A stretch of 64,000 nt of DNA from Apostichopus japonicus (taxonomy: Eukaryota > Echinodermata > Holothuroidea > Aspidochirotida > Stichopodidae). Each line of letters begins with the position of its first letter. Within the stretch, counting starts at the first letter, position 1. A program made the position numbers and the translations under genes. Location of the stretch: the NCBI RefSeq assembly GCF_037975245.1, contig NC_092571.1, positions 13,480,917-13,544,916 of the forward strand. The letters run 5' to 3'. Below, piece by piece: positions 22,971 through 34,289 of this stretch. Below the pieces are notes generated by a model. The model searched no databases, was not told the origin of the DNA, and saw only the letters and a program-made list of their open reading frames with translations.

Positions 22971-23670
22971 TTTAGCCCTAACATTTGTTGGGGCATCCTT
23001 CTTTTTTTTGGGGGGGGGGCATTTTTTGGCATCCTTATTTCTGGGGGGCCTTGAAATATTTGGGCCCTGAAAACCTGTCTGCAACAAAGGCCCGCACATC
23101 TGATCATTATTCCCTAACTAAATATCACATGTATGACCTGGGAGTGTTCATAGCTGTAAATATAGTAAGGGCATCATCACAAAGGTAGAATAGACTAGTA
23201 TGTATGTGATAACTGGAACAGAATGTTGGACAGATTTCAATCTGTAGTTGCAGTAACCATAACCCAATGTGGATTTCCTGATCAGCCCCAAGTGTATTAA
23301 AATCATCTAGTGGAATGAATCCCTACCATGATGTAATTAGCTGTAACAAGATGTCATAATTACTCATGGCAAATATTCATTTCTCTCTAAAATACACGGA
23401 ACCAGTGCACCATTTAGCTCTGTTGTTTCATTTATACTCTGCTATTATTTATATCATCAAAAATAGTATTACTTGTAGTGAATACGATGTACTGTACTGT
23501 AAATTGATTTGAAAAAATATTTAAGAAATTATTTATTTTGATTCCTTCGTTGGTGGAGTATATTTGTTTGTTGGTCACTCATGGCCATCATGGTGGATCA
23601 GCCACCCCTCCCATTTTCTGAAACTGGAAAGCGCTGTATATTGAATACATATACCTTAATATCTTTGCAG

Positions 23671-23962
23671 GTTACAGACTTGTCAGAAGTGCCAGTTTAT
23701 ATCCAGGTGACAGAGGATGAAGGTGTTCCAGAGTACACTGTGATAGTGGAAACCTTGCAAGTAGCTACTTTGAAAAGTTTGTTCGCAGCCATGTGCAATT
23801 ATTTGGCAGTGTTCTATGTCCTAAATATGGCATAGAGCCTTTGCTGAAGAAAACCCTTCAGCTTTTAAAAAAATCATTTTGAATGTTGATGATACTACAC
23901 CGGCAGATAAATCAGTCAATAAAATTCTGGAGAAACTAAACATGCAAATCGCTAAAAATTGA
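23671..23962 (+). pseudogene. SAMD3-like gene, last exon with frameshift
   Basis: A TTTGCAG acceptor and phase-0 entry agree with exon 3. The first frame gives VTDLSEVPVYIQVTEDEG, VETLQVATLKSLFAAMCNY and LAVFYVLNMA, then a stop at 23833. A second frame from about 23823 continues YGIEPLLKKTLQLLKKIILN, then DDTTPADKSVNKILEKLN, to TGA at 23960-23962. In related proteins the FYVxN...YP segment runs straight into a KxxxTLxFLQ helix, so the two frames are two halves of one ancestral exon. With the exon 2 stop this suggests a pseudogene, unless both are base errors. Confidence 0.5.
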
Positions 23963-24239
23963 TGGCCTAATTACTGCTCCAGGCACCTACCATTTTTTGT
24001 ACAGTTTTTTTGGCTCAAACTGTCATCACATTTATAACATAGAATACTGCCTATCAATTGCACTAGCATATATGAGTCAAAATAGGCTAAGGTGTTATAA
24101 AACTGTAACTAACTTGCAAATAATAAGTCATTGAAAATTTTTTCATTATCATTTGAGCTGTTGCATGTGTTAGTTTTGACTTACAAAATGTTGTTATTTT
24201 TGGTTACGATGCCGAAAGGCCTAGTAACCTATGCGATCA

Positions 24240-24440
24240 AGTTGGCGTGTGTGAGGGTGCGTTTGTTTTGCTATCTGACCGAGGACTTGAACAAAAGAAT
24301 TTCAGGTCCTCGGTTGTGATTTCTAAAGAATCACCACGTCCTCGGAAGAATTCTATTGTATGGGGTATTGTTAATGTTACGGTACGTGGATTTGAACAAT
24401 GGAAAATACAATGGGGTCCTCGGTCTGAACGAAACACAAA
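24240..24440. repeat. TCCTCGG-rich hairpin element
   Basis: GACCGAGGACTTGAAC, GGTCCTCGGTTGTG, CACGTCCTCGGAAG and GGTCCTCGGTCTGA alternate in opposite orientations within 180 bp, so the segment can fold on itself. A short TG microsatellite follows at 24441-24464. Likely a MITE. Confidence 0.5.
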
Positions 24441-24479
24441 CATGTATGTGTGTGTGTGTGTGATGTGACAGCTTGCTCG

Positions 24480-26040
24480 TAAACACGATATCTCAACAAC
24501 GACACATTGGATCAATGTCATATTGGACTGGTGATGTGTGGATGTTCCCTATTGTTTTTGTTCTCCATCACATGAATATTAATAAGTGGGTAGGGTTTAA
24601 AGTAAAATTCTTAAAATGTCAAGATCTTCGCAACGGTATGTCCGATCTGCTTCATACTTGGTATGGTGATGTAAGTGGTTCATTGTCACATGACAATGGA
24701 ATTTCATCTAATTAATATTTATGAGTGGGTGGGGCTTAATTCTTAATTGCTAGAAATAGCTTGTAAACCTGAAATCTTAGAAATTAAATGTTGAATTACT
24801 GTCATTTTGAACTAGTACATGCTCCATGATTAGTAGATGTTCCCTATTGTTTTTGTTGTTCATGACATTAATATGAGTAGGCAGCAGTTAAAGTGAAATT
24901 CTTAAAATGTCAATAACTTTGCAACGGTATAACCGATCATCTCCATACTTTGTTGATTGGTGGTGGATAATAATAGTTACATTTTCATATGAAAATAACA
25001 TGTAACCTCATTAATATTCATGTGTTTGTTGGCCATATAGCATTTGTTGTCACTCATTCCTAAACTCCTGTCATTCGTCACATTTGACATGTTTTCCTGG
25101 TTCTTGGGAGCTTGCTGATCTTATCTATATTTGTTTTGCTTTATAAAACCATGAAATTGTCTAGCCAGGCCATTAAAGGAGTAGTCCAGTGACAAATTAA
25201 ACTGGACTGAAAAAAAGTAACCTTTGCAATTAAGTTGGCATATGTGTATGTTGTGATGAGTTGGCATGTTTGTATGTTTTGATCAAGTTTGCGTGTGGGT
25301 ATGTGTGTATATGTATGTTGCATAAATAGCTGGCTCAGACAATTAAAGGGATAGTCTATAGTGAAAATAGTAAATGAACTTAATAATCTGGTATTACTGT
25401 ACATGTACCTATAGAGTATAGGGAAATCTTATGTGAGTGGGGTAGATTAATGTGTTGGTAGTAAGGTGTGAAACTGGTAAAATCTGATGGGTGTCAGGTG
25501 GGGGGGGGGGTTGTCAGATGAGTAGGGTGATGTTGGGATCAGGGTTGTAGGATGGTAGGTGAGGCTGCAGGTGGTATGGTGGTAAGGGTTCCGTTCTGGG
25601 TTGGGGATATGGGTTGTGTCGTATGATCCCCATGTGTTTGTCTGGAGAGGGTGTGGGGTGGTGAAATGCCTAGAGTCAACTATATCACTTTTTTTCAACT
25701 TTATATGTACATCAATAAAGGCATTAATTTTTGGTTTTGTTTACGATGGCCAGGTAATCTACAGTTTAGCATGTTTGCAAGTGTATGTATAATCTTAAAA
25801 ACAATATATTTAATTACTGTAAATGTATTGAATAACTTGTAGATATGCTACATTATCATTACATGGACCTCATTGTTTTTGTTGTCCAGTACATGAATAT
25901 GTGGGTGGGGCTTGTAATAAAATTCTTAAAATGTCGATATTTTTTTTCAAATATATGTCTGATCACCTTCATACTTGGTAGGTTGGTACAGTAGTGCCAC
26001 ATGAAACTGAAATTTCATTTATATTCATGAGTGCAACTGA
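24480..26040. repeat. Dispersed repeat of about 295 bp, three copies
   Basis: Copies near 24480-24735, 24785-25030 and 25830-26040 share CTATTGTTTTTGTT, CATGAATAT...GTGGGTGGGGCTT, AAATTCTTAAAATGTC, GCAACGGTAT and CCGATC...TTCATACTTGG. Two are in tandem and the third lies 800 bp on. Between them, 25200-25330 is a degenerate TGTGTATG-type repeat, and 25500-25510 is a G-run. Confidence 0.7.
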
Positions 26041-26320
26041 CAACTTTATGTCTGATCAGCTTCAGTTTGGTTTCAGTTGTCTGGCAATAAGTACAATACA
26101 GGTATATAACAATAACAAATTCTGACTTATCTTATTTCATAAACTTTCATCGGCATCAGAACCACTAAACCTTTGGGTTTTCTGATTCATCAATTACTGA
26201 TGAAATCAGACACTCTTTTGTACTTACTATTGAGGTGAAGCATATGTAGTGTTTAAGAGAAAATATAAAATGTGATTCCAAATTAATACAGAAATTCTTG
26301 CTTTCTTTTTTTCATGTGAG

Positions 26321-26452
26321 AGGGCTTGATGGTCTAGCAGTGGTTAAGGCCCAATCAGGTTTTATATCCAAGAATTGTTCCCACCAGTTAGCTCAACAGA
26401 CAGCTTTGTACCTATAAGGGAGTTGTCGCAGGTTCGAATCCGTGGTGGGTCA
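26321..26452 (+). repeat. tRNA-related sequence, probable SINE head or tRNA pseudogene
   Basis: 26380-26449 has a perfect 7-bp acceptor stem (CCCACCA/TGGTGGG) and a GGTTCGAATCC T-loop (B box), with GTTAGCTCAACAGACAGC as a D arm. The T stem and anticodon stem do not pair properly. A second A-box-like TGGTCTAGCAGTGGTTAAGG precedes it at 26331. No anticodon can be assigned. A functional tRNA gene is unlikely. Confidence 0.5.
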
Positions 26453-26479
26453 TATAAAACTAGTATAGAAAAACTACTT

Positions 26480-26940
26480 TTATCCATGGGCAAGACTAAC
26501 TGGATTAGTCAAGTGACTGCTGGACTAATCATTTAGGTCGCTTGACAAAAGCCTGGTCGATAGAGCATTTTTGAAAGACTAGCAAAAACTGGTCATGTGA
26601 CTAATTGAATAAGTCAATTGACATCTTGACTAATCGTTTAGGTCGCTTGACTAAAGCCTGGTCGATAGAGGCATAATTGAATGACTAGTAAAAACTGGTC
26701 ATGTGACTAATTGAATTAGTCAACTGACATCTTGACTAATCGTTTAGGTCGCTTGACTAAAGCCTGGTCGATAGAGGCATAATTGAATGACTAGTAAAAA
26801 CTGGTCATGTGACCAGGTTTACTTAGTCATATGACCAGAACTATTTGGTCACTGGACCAAAAGTTAGTCAAGTGACTAGAAGCATTGTTTGGACTAATGT
26901 ACTCTAGTCATCTTGACTAGAATATGTTTACAGTGTACGT
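26480..26940. repeat. 106-bp tandem repeat made of AGTC/GACT palindromes
   Basis: ACTAG(C/T)AAAAACTGGTCATG occurs at 26578, 26684 and 26790, spacing exactly 106. Each unit contains GACTAATTGAAT(A/T)AGTC, TTTAGGTCGCTTGAC and GCCTGGTCGATAGAG. The right edge (26830-26940) continues with AGTCAAGTGACT-type short palindromes and ends at TTTACAGTGTACG. Its outer end resembles the element at 16886-17100. Confidence 0.85.
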
Positions 26941-29843
26941 ATTTATTAAAGACAGAAAACATATCTTTGCGGCTAAAATGAGGAATCCTTTGACGCAAGT
27001 TTTATATTTCTACAACTTTATATCGTAACGATTTTTATACTCAAAATAAGATCATTGTAAGTAATCAAGGTGAGACACCCTCATAGGATTTCGAAAACAA
27101 TGTCCTTTTTATTATAATCCTACATAGTAGGCAATTAGTAGGCAACGCATGTAGTTGTAGCCATCTATTCTACTAGTTTAGAGAGAATACTTCATGTGTA
27201 TTTTCAATATTTTTAAATTTTACAAGATAGTTAAAATATTATTATCATGTATGGAGACTAAAAACCGTCCATTGGTTGTCTAGCTTATTTTGAAAAATTC
27301 AATGTTTGGGTCGCCGATGTAGAGTGCATCCTGTGCTAGAGAAGTGAGGGGCGGGAAATTACGCCTGCCCCCTCCCACCTATAAAAGGGGGAGATTTGTC
27401 TATCTTCACCCCTGCCTCCCGCCCACCCACGAAAACACATTTCAACGAGTTTGATGGCTACATCATAATAATAGGCGAAACAACCCGGTAAATATGACGT
27501 GGTTAGAAGTGGATATTTCGTTCTATGACTATGATCCATTCCTAATAAATCATGACTATGTTACGTCATTATAGATGATACAACTTGAAACAGTAAAGCT
27601 TCTTTAATATTTTTTTCTAGATTTGTGGTAACTGCGTTTCATTTTGATTGGTAGATTTGGCAATCATGTAATATGATTAATAGAAAGCGTTTATGATAAA
27701 TTGGTTAATATACTATAAGGATTATATGTTCAGATCCTGACTGGATCACTGGGTTGTGTCCTTTGGCTTATTCTTCTTCACTCAGGTGTGTAACAGGGGA
27801 CCTAAAGTTTTGGTTATAACCAACATAGTTAAATGCATGGCTCATTTTATACGATTTGCCGGACGATTCTCATGACTTTATCAGGTTAAACTGGTAAAGG
27901 TGAGAGCCGTTAATCAGTTAAAACTGATGTGTGTTATCATTTCTTAACAAGTTTAACATTTATGACCAGTTGCTACTAAAGGACTAACAAACAGAAAATA
28001 CTAAACACACATTCATACACGCATACTGATTTACTGGATTTAGCAGAATATTCTACAGGTTTCGCCACGATTTCGTCCACATTGTAACAGATAGTGGATA
28101 TCACTTAACTGCAGAACGCATGAAATGTCTTAACAAGGTATATTTATTAATCAAATAAGACCAGTCTGTTGCTTAGAATCTTAACCAGTCATTAGTTGAA
28201 AATAACCCTTGAGTATTGAATTCGTCTGTTAGCAATTTTTTTTCCACAGTAGCTTCTGCTGACAGGTTTAACATGTGTAATGGTGTTATAACATACTTCA
28301 TTTTACACTGATTAGAGGTTGTATCTTATTCACAGTACAAACTGATCAAGACATCTACGTTGCGTAGATATCCTTTAAGAGGACGCGTCTTTAGCCCGGA
28401 ATGGAATATCATCATACACCATCTATGGATTGATCTTGACCACCTGTACAATTTCTAATGATAATTGCTCTCTTCGTAGCAGTCTCCTGTGATTTTAAAT
28501 CAAGCAATAATACAAACCAACAATTTTGTTCCCAATTTTTAATAGATTTTACCAGGAGGGTTGTGTCGTATGTATTTTATTAATTCTAACCAAGTCATTC
28601 GTATAGAGTATATATGTGGAAGCAAAAAACGCTTTGATTAGTCAAAGGTAACATTTATTACATTATGATTTTTCCCTCTATGAATAAAAAAGAATAATAA
28701 TAAAAAGCCATCTTGAAATAGTTTAGTGATGATATTTTAGGTGTATTATCCAATACGTTCTGCAGGTTGTCCAAGTTTATTGAATCGTTATGATCGAGGT
28801 ATATGGAACAAAAATTCGACCATGTTGTTTGCCTAGTGCTATTTTCTAATAATTTAATAACAAAGTGGAATGATCCAACAACTCTGTGGAATACATGCCG
28901 TGCTAAACAATGGGGGTGAGAAACATACTCCTGCCCTCCACAATTTAAAAAGGGAAATATATCTCTCCCTCCCATGCACACCACCCCTCCCCAACACCCT
29001 TGCCACTTTGGACGCCTGTTATGGCAATGTGATCCGAAACAATTCTGTGTATATTTTAAATGGCCTGAAGTCGAGGTTTCCTAAATAACTAATAATTCAT
29101 TACGAATCAGTAATGAATTTAATACATGGCTGTGACAAGACACCACACCATGTGATGACTGCCAAAAAGCATCAAGAGAATGTCAAAGTGTACACTGTAG
29201 TCCCATTAAATTGCAATAGCTGTCATTTATTCTTGTATTTTATTTCTTCTTAAAGAGAAACAACTCCGTACCGTTGTCGAAGTATGATGTGTCAGATCGA
29301 ACGAAGGTTGGTTGGTTATTCTAATCGATAAAATACATTTAATTAACAATTAAAATAGTCTAGTAACCATGCTCATAATCATTTAGTTTTAGATGGCGCT
29401 GTACCACTATATAACAAGAGGAAGTTATAGAATTCTAACTGCATGTTTCTTTAGGTGATAAGAGTAGGTAGAGTATGTGTTATTAAATGTTCTTGTTCCT
29501 TTCAAGTAGGAGATCGATTGTTATGAGCATATATTACAGAGGACAATATCTCGGGTGGAATGTCTTTATCTGTCTCTCTTATATACATCATTCAGCAATT
29601 TGTATTGGAATGACCTTGAACACCTGACCACCTTTCTTTGACAGTTATCTGTCGCAATAATTGCAAATCAAACAACAATAAAAACCAATAATATAGTTAC
29701 GGTGGTCCTGATGGAACAGGCGAGTTGCAGACTTACTGCGTTAATATAAACCGACAACTAGTGAAAAATACAATATTTGGGGTGTTGTCCAGTTACGTGC
29801 AGCACTACAACTGATCATGTTGGGATTCTTCGTCAAAATGCCA
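26941..29843. other. Noncoding, with a weak internal duplication
   Basis: No exon was supported. 28430-28520 and 29600-29690 share a GACC...CACCTG...AATCAA(G/A)CAA(T/C)AATA pattern. 27340-27440 and 28900-29000 are both pyrimidine-rich CTGCCC(C)TCC stretches, which suggests an old tandem duplication of about 1.2 kb. Both open frames over the pyrimidine-rich parts look fortuitous. Confidence 0.4.
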
Positions 29844-30056
29844 ATGCATATAATCGCTTCTCGGCCTGTTGGCTAAGATCATGTGTAGTATCTTTTCCCT
29901 TTCGAGGGGAACGGTGATGCACAACCGACGATGATCGCACAGTCACAATATCGATGCAAGGGGGCTGGGGTTGAGAGCGGATCAGTTGTTCGGTAGTTTG
30001 GTTTTCGTGCCCAGGTTCTTTCCTGGGTGACTGTTCTTGAAAAGTATGCATATAAT
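29844..30056 (+). mobile_element. U2-snRNA-headed SINE-like insertion, copy b, full 5' end
   Basis: The element (29853-30045) starts exactly at U2 nucleotide 1, ATCGCTTCTCGGCC(T/G)..., and follows U2 to about nucleotide 41, including GTGTAGTATCT with the branch-site recognition bases. Then come the TTCCCTTTCGAGGGGAA hairpin, the shared body and the TTCTTTCCTGGGTGAC end. ATGCATATAAT at 29844-29854 and 30046-30056 is an 11-bp target duplication that overlaps the first AT of the U2 head. No U2 Sm site or stem-loops III-IV are present, so this is not a U2 gene. Confidence 0.85.
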
Positions 30057-30128
30057 AGCTTGTCAACTAGGCAAACATAATAATTTGTCGAGATGTGTAC
30101 AATTCGCCTGTATCGAGAAGAATATGGT

Positions 30129-31816
30129 GCTTTTTACGTGACCCGTCATACGGGATACAAAACGTCACGGCCAAACGGCACTACCAAACCATCCCATTCT
30201 TACAAACGAACCTCAGGTCAAGCGAGCCAAAAAAAGTACATACGCTCACCGACCTGCAGAGACAAAACGCCCAACCCCCCACTGAAATATTAAAAAACTA
30301 CAAAAGGACGACCAGCACGCAGCGAAACAAAACACCCTTCCCCAGCACACCACCGTCCAAAAAAGGCAGCCCTAGATAAACGGCGAAAATCGCCTTCAAC
30401 CTGAAGGCGAATGTCAGACTTCACCGCCTCCAGGACTGCCTGCCAACTGGCAAATTTCCCCCTAAAAACAACATCACATCTATTCCTCCAAATAAGTTTT
30501 TTTACAACAGAACAAACATAAATAATACGCTGCAACACAGCAACGGAACAAACTGGAGGATCTAATCCATACAAGACAAAACCCTGTCCTACCGACCAGG
30601 AACGGTCTCCCGTTAAACGGTCGGTCCAGGACTGAAACCACTCCCACAAGTTCAAAACAAAGGGGCAATGCCAAAAAACATGGGCAGTACTCTCTAAGCT
30701 GTCACAGCCGGTCCTCGGGCACAGTCCATCACCCAATCGCCAGTGATACCTTTTCAGATTGGTCACCAAGGCACCGTGTGCAATTCTCCATGCAAGGTCA
30801 CGGAGCCTGCAACCATTCAGCCTTGAATGCACCGAACGCCATACTTCGACAGGATGACGTCCCTGTACAAAAATTGCATTCAAGGCCCTATCCCGCAACG
30901 AACTGTGAACGAGGGCCGGCTGTGACAGGTCAACAGGGGGCAACTCAATCAGAGCGGAGCAAAAGACACGCACCACCCTGTTTGGAGTACTACTATGCGG
31001 TTCTCTGTTGCTAAACAGCGCCGGGACCCATCGACGCAGGTGCAAACCGCCCCAAAAACGTACAAAATATGAACAAGGCAACCCTGGGTCAGTTACCGCT
31101 ACAAACAACTGCTTAAATAACAAACAACTTAACTTACTTCCCAGATGAACAACCCCTAACCCACCCTTCTCCAGTTTTTGGTACATTACCGCCCTTTTCA
31201 CAAGCTCTGTACCACCCGACCAAATAAATGAAAATATCGCTCTCTCCAACCGCACTAGGACGCGACGCGGAATTGGATACACCGCGCCCGGGTACCACAA
31301 GATGGGCGAAACAAAACGATTAACTACGGTGACTTTCCCTAGGATCGAAAGCCAGCGGGTGCCAAAGGTTTCGAGCCTGCTCTCAAATACCTCAGCCCTC
31401 TCGCTCCAGGTGACATCACCAGGTGCATCGTAGCCGAACCATATACCATTAATTTTGATATTCTGATCCGACCACGACGCACCGAATGGTAAGTCTCTGT
31501 ATCTCCAGCTACCAAGACGAAGGCCCTTTGTCTTTTCTGGATTCAACTTCGCCCCGGTAGCTCTCTCGAAAATAGATAAATCCTGCGAGAGTGCGCGAAA
31601 GGAGCCCAGACTCGAAACAACACATGTCACGTCATCTGCATATTGAGCGCATTTCACTTTGGCACCCCCTGGCACAACGAATGGAACAAGTCTGGAGTCC
31701 CTTTCCAAAAGACGAGAGAGGGACTCGCTAAACAAAACATAAAGTAATGGAGACAGAGGGCACCCCTGGCGCACCCCCCTCTCTACGTTAAAAACCTCCG
31801 AACAAAAATATGCGAA
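30129..31816 (-). mobile_element. 5'-truncated Tx1-like non-LTR retrotransposon with target-site duplication
   Basis: AAGAATATGGT occurs at 30118-30128 and 31817-31827, an 11-bp duplication that bounds the insert. The 3' end on the minus strand is ...GGGTCACGTAAAAAGCAC, shared by the fragments at 2745, 50190, 57514, 60569 and more weakly 32074. The insert holds the C-terminal two thirds of the second open reading frame and a 3' UTR of about 160 bp. It interrupts an older sequence whose halves are 30060-30128 and 31828 onward. Confidence 0.85.
30290..31814 (-). CDS. Tx1-like LINE reverse transcriptase, C-terminal part
   Basis: The frame is open for more than 500 codons. It enters the reverse transcriptase domain at GVRQGCPLSPLLYVLF, carries the catalytic YADDVTC, then LNPEKTKGLRLG, ILGKVTVVNRF and YQKLEKGGLGVVHLG. 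It ends with a zinc-finger-like region with a Cys/His pattern (CPRTGCDSLESTAHVFWHCP) and a short tail. The endonuclease and RT motifs 0-3 are lost to 5' truncation. The first residues after the nearest ATG (31843) are flanking DNA, since the insertion border is at 31816. The clade call rests on the KINGIWFG, GKVTVVNRF and zinc-finger patterns. There is no stop in the remaining frame, so insertion is recent. Confidence 0.85.
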
Positions 31817-31929
31817 AAGAATATGGTATCGATGATTGTTCACTTCAACAACTCATTGTGCAAGATTGCTTGGTGGTGAATGAGATGGCGTCGAGACCTG
31901 TTTCCAAGGGCCGTTGTTATTCTGGTTTG

Positions 31930-32074
31930 GGGTAATAGAGGGCCTACGGACGGTCCGACCGTTTTTACTTTTGTAGATGATTCGTGTTCAGTTCGGTGAG
32001 TGTGTGAAAAGGGGCGGTTCAGCACTTAAGCCGTGACGTTTTGAATTCCTCTGGGCGGATCACGTAAACAGCAC
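31930..32074 (+). mobile_element. Second Tx1-like LINE 3' end
   Basis: CACTTAAGCCGTGACGTTTT, then GGGCGGATCACGTAAACAGCAC, mirrors the 3' terminus of the LINE family on the plus strand with clear divergence. Upstream sequence is not recognisable as RT. A related subfamily or an old copy. Confidence 0.55.
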
Positions 32075-32175
32075 AGTAAAGTTACAACCAATAACAATCG
32101 GTCCGAACCACTGGGAGTACCATATTACGTAAATACCCCCCCCCCCCCCTTCTAAGTGAGAATATCAGCATATAG

Positions 32176-32260
32176 GCCGGGAAGCGAATTTTTTCCCAAC
32201 AGGTTTGCAATTGCGTGTAAATAGGCGCTCATGATTGGTCGGAAATGTTACGTCATCACG
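32176..32260. repeat. Outer inverted repeat, left arm (partner 38565-38645)
   Basis: GGCCGGGAAGCGAATTTTTT, then CCCAACAGGTTTGCAATTGCG, matches the reverse complement of 38580-38640, with the (T/C)GATTGG(T/C) and ACGTCA words following in both. The hAT element and the inner inverted repeat lie between the arms. A C-run (32138-32150) precedes it. Confidence 0.7.
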
Positions 32261-32612
32261 ATAGAAACCTTCACTTCCAGGTAACCAAAGTGTCTGCATC
32301 CATTCGTTACAACGAAGATATGCCCGTTCAAAGTTACCCGAAGCTTTTCGTTAATATATGTAGATGTGTTTGGAACTGGTTTAGACATATTGAGCACACT
32401 AGTATGGTATGATCATCTACTTTGATCGAAGTTTTATGTGAAGGCATGCATTAATCGATAACATCGCACAGTGAAATGTTCGTACATGGTACATCACACA
32501 TGCGCTGGTGGCCTATATGTATTATAACTGTGTACACAGTGCAGTGACGGAAAATATCCTACTGTACACTAAACTGTTTGCGTATATTCATTCAAGACTC
32601 GATTGATTTTAG

Positions 32613-33040
32613 TGTAGGCCTATACGGAGAGCCAAACGTTCCATAAATGTCGAAAAAGAAAGTGAAGTGTCCAAGTTAATATATATATGTCCAAATCGAT
32701 ATCAACATGTTACAATTCGATATCAGCATGTTACAATTCCATATGAACATGTCGAAACAAAATACAATATGCCATTGCGTCTATGAACATGTCAAATTCA
32801 ACATCAGCATGTCGAAAACTTGTAACAGCATGCCATTACTACATTGGTCATGTCAACATGCTATATTTACATCGTGCTATAATTTTGGCACTTCGGCGCG
32901 CGCCAACGTTTCGTATATGTCGAGATTTATTTCAGTATGTCCAAAACTTGTGTCAGCATGGTGAGCGAAGAGTAGTGAAGTATTGCCATGACAACGTTGC
33001 ACATGGTTCGTGTCGTTCACACGGTACTATGGTTGAATAT
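32613..33040. repeat. Inner inverted repeat, left arm (partner 34290-34715)
   Basis: About 428 bp are nearly identical to the reverse complement of 34290-34715, from GTAGGCCTA...GGAGAGCCAAACG to the GGTACTATGGTTGAAT end. Inside, CATGT(T/C) recurs about every 20-21 bases between 32700 and 32860. A GGCGCGCGCCAACG palindrome is at 32896-32909. The matching open frames on the two arms follow from the repeat and are not evidence for a gene. Confidence 0.9.
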
Positions 33041-34289
33041 ACTGTAGCGGAAAGCTACGACTTTTCCTTGGTGAGATACGTTTCGTTCCCTCAGGGGTTA
33101 CATCTGTTGCGCTCCGCGGAGGTAACGAGAGATGTTTATCCGAAACAGGAACAGGAACTGATTACGTAATTTTGCTATATCGATGTATTCCCGTGACTGG
33201 CATAGGCAGGCACGGCGGTGGGTGTGTGAGTCGATCCCATTGGTCGCAACTCATCTAAAAAACTGTGACCTTCACCTGCAACAGACATACAGTTTAAGTA
33301 CTGTAAAAATATTAAAGCATTCTGAGTACTCTTAACTTTCATGTAACGTTTTTTTAAGGGCAAATGGCACATAACCTGCTAATTATCTTAGAATCTGTTC
33401 CTCATGTTTTTCAACAATTAATGTATCTTCCAAATTTATGTCGTCTGGAACATCCAGCCTCTCAAACTCTTCAATCATCAGCTTCACCGTAAATTCAACT
33501 ATATCCTGTAGCATGAACATTTCTAATGTCCTCGGCGGATGCAAAGTTTTTTGGCAGCCATGTTTCGTGTTAAATTAATTTTGTTAATTTTATAACACTA
33601 GGTTCCCAATGCAATAACAAACAGCACTAACGTTATTTGCCTAACGAACGAAGAAAAGTTTTATTTCATTTCATTTATTTTTCCATTTCCTCACAATGTT
33701 TATATAATAATAGGACTGTGAAGACAATACCATGCAAAGAAAATAATAAGTAATAAATCATATAAAAGAAAAATAATGGAAATTTCGGAGAGAAAATGGT
33801 GGAAGGGCTTGGAAGCCGTAGCTTGTACAAGAAGCCCACCAAAAATAAAGATAACAAGTATAAAGTATATGGGCAAGATAATAAAGCCCCTTACACTTGA
33901 CTAAAAGTACCTATTTCGCCATTACTTGTTCATATATTGCGATGAAATATATGCTGAGATAAACAATTAATTATTAAATACGAATCTTCGCATGATTCGG
34001 TGAGAAATGAAAGATATATTCCGATCGAAATTCTTACAGGTATGCGTAACGTAACATATATGAGTACTGTGTATACTATTTCAATTACATATACGTTAGG
34101 ATCGGAGTGTCTGTTGTTATGTTGTGAGGGACGCTATATACGAAATGACCTTTGTACCAGGATTACGTAATAGCTGATGATGGCTTTACCCGTGTTTGTG
34201 CCCTGAGGCATGTTTACTTATGGCGATCAAATTTTGTCGGTTACAATGATACTTCAAAGTGGGTTTTCTCCTTCTGTTTATAGCTCCAT
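33041..34289. other. Loop between the inverted repeat arms
   Basis: 1.25 kb without a supported exon. 33655-33930 on the minus strand resembles the 3' tail of a LINE (repeated AAATGAAATAAAA words near 33660), with low confidence. Confidence 0.4.

Noticed and set aside
26380-26449. A functional tRNA gene
   Set aside because: The acceptor stem and T-loop are good, but T stem and anticodon stem do not pair and no anticodon can be placed.
29853-29900. A real U2 snRNA gene
   Set aside because: Only the first 41-48 nucleotides match; the Sm site and 3' stem-loops are absent, and all four loci share an unrelated body.
30118-31827. U2 as the insertion target of the Tx1-like LINE
   Set aside because: The target duplication AAGAATATGGT is not U2 sequence; the U2-headed repeat is a separate insertion 70 bp away.
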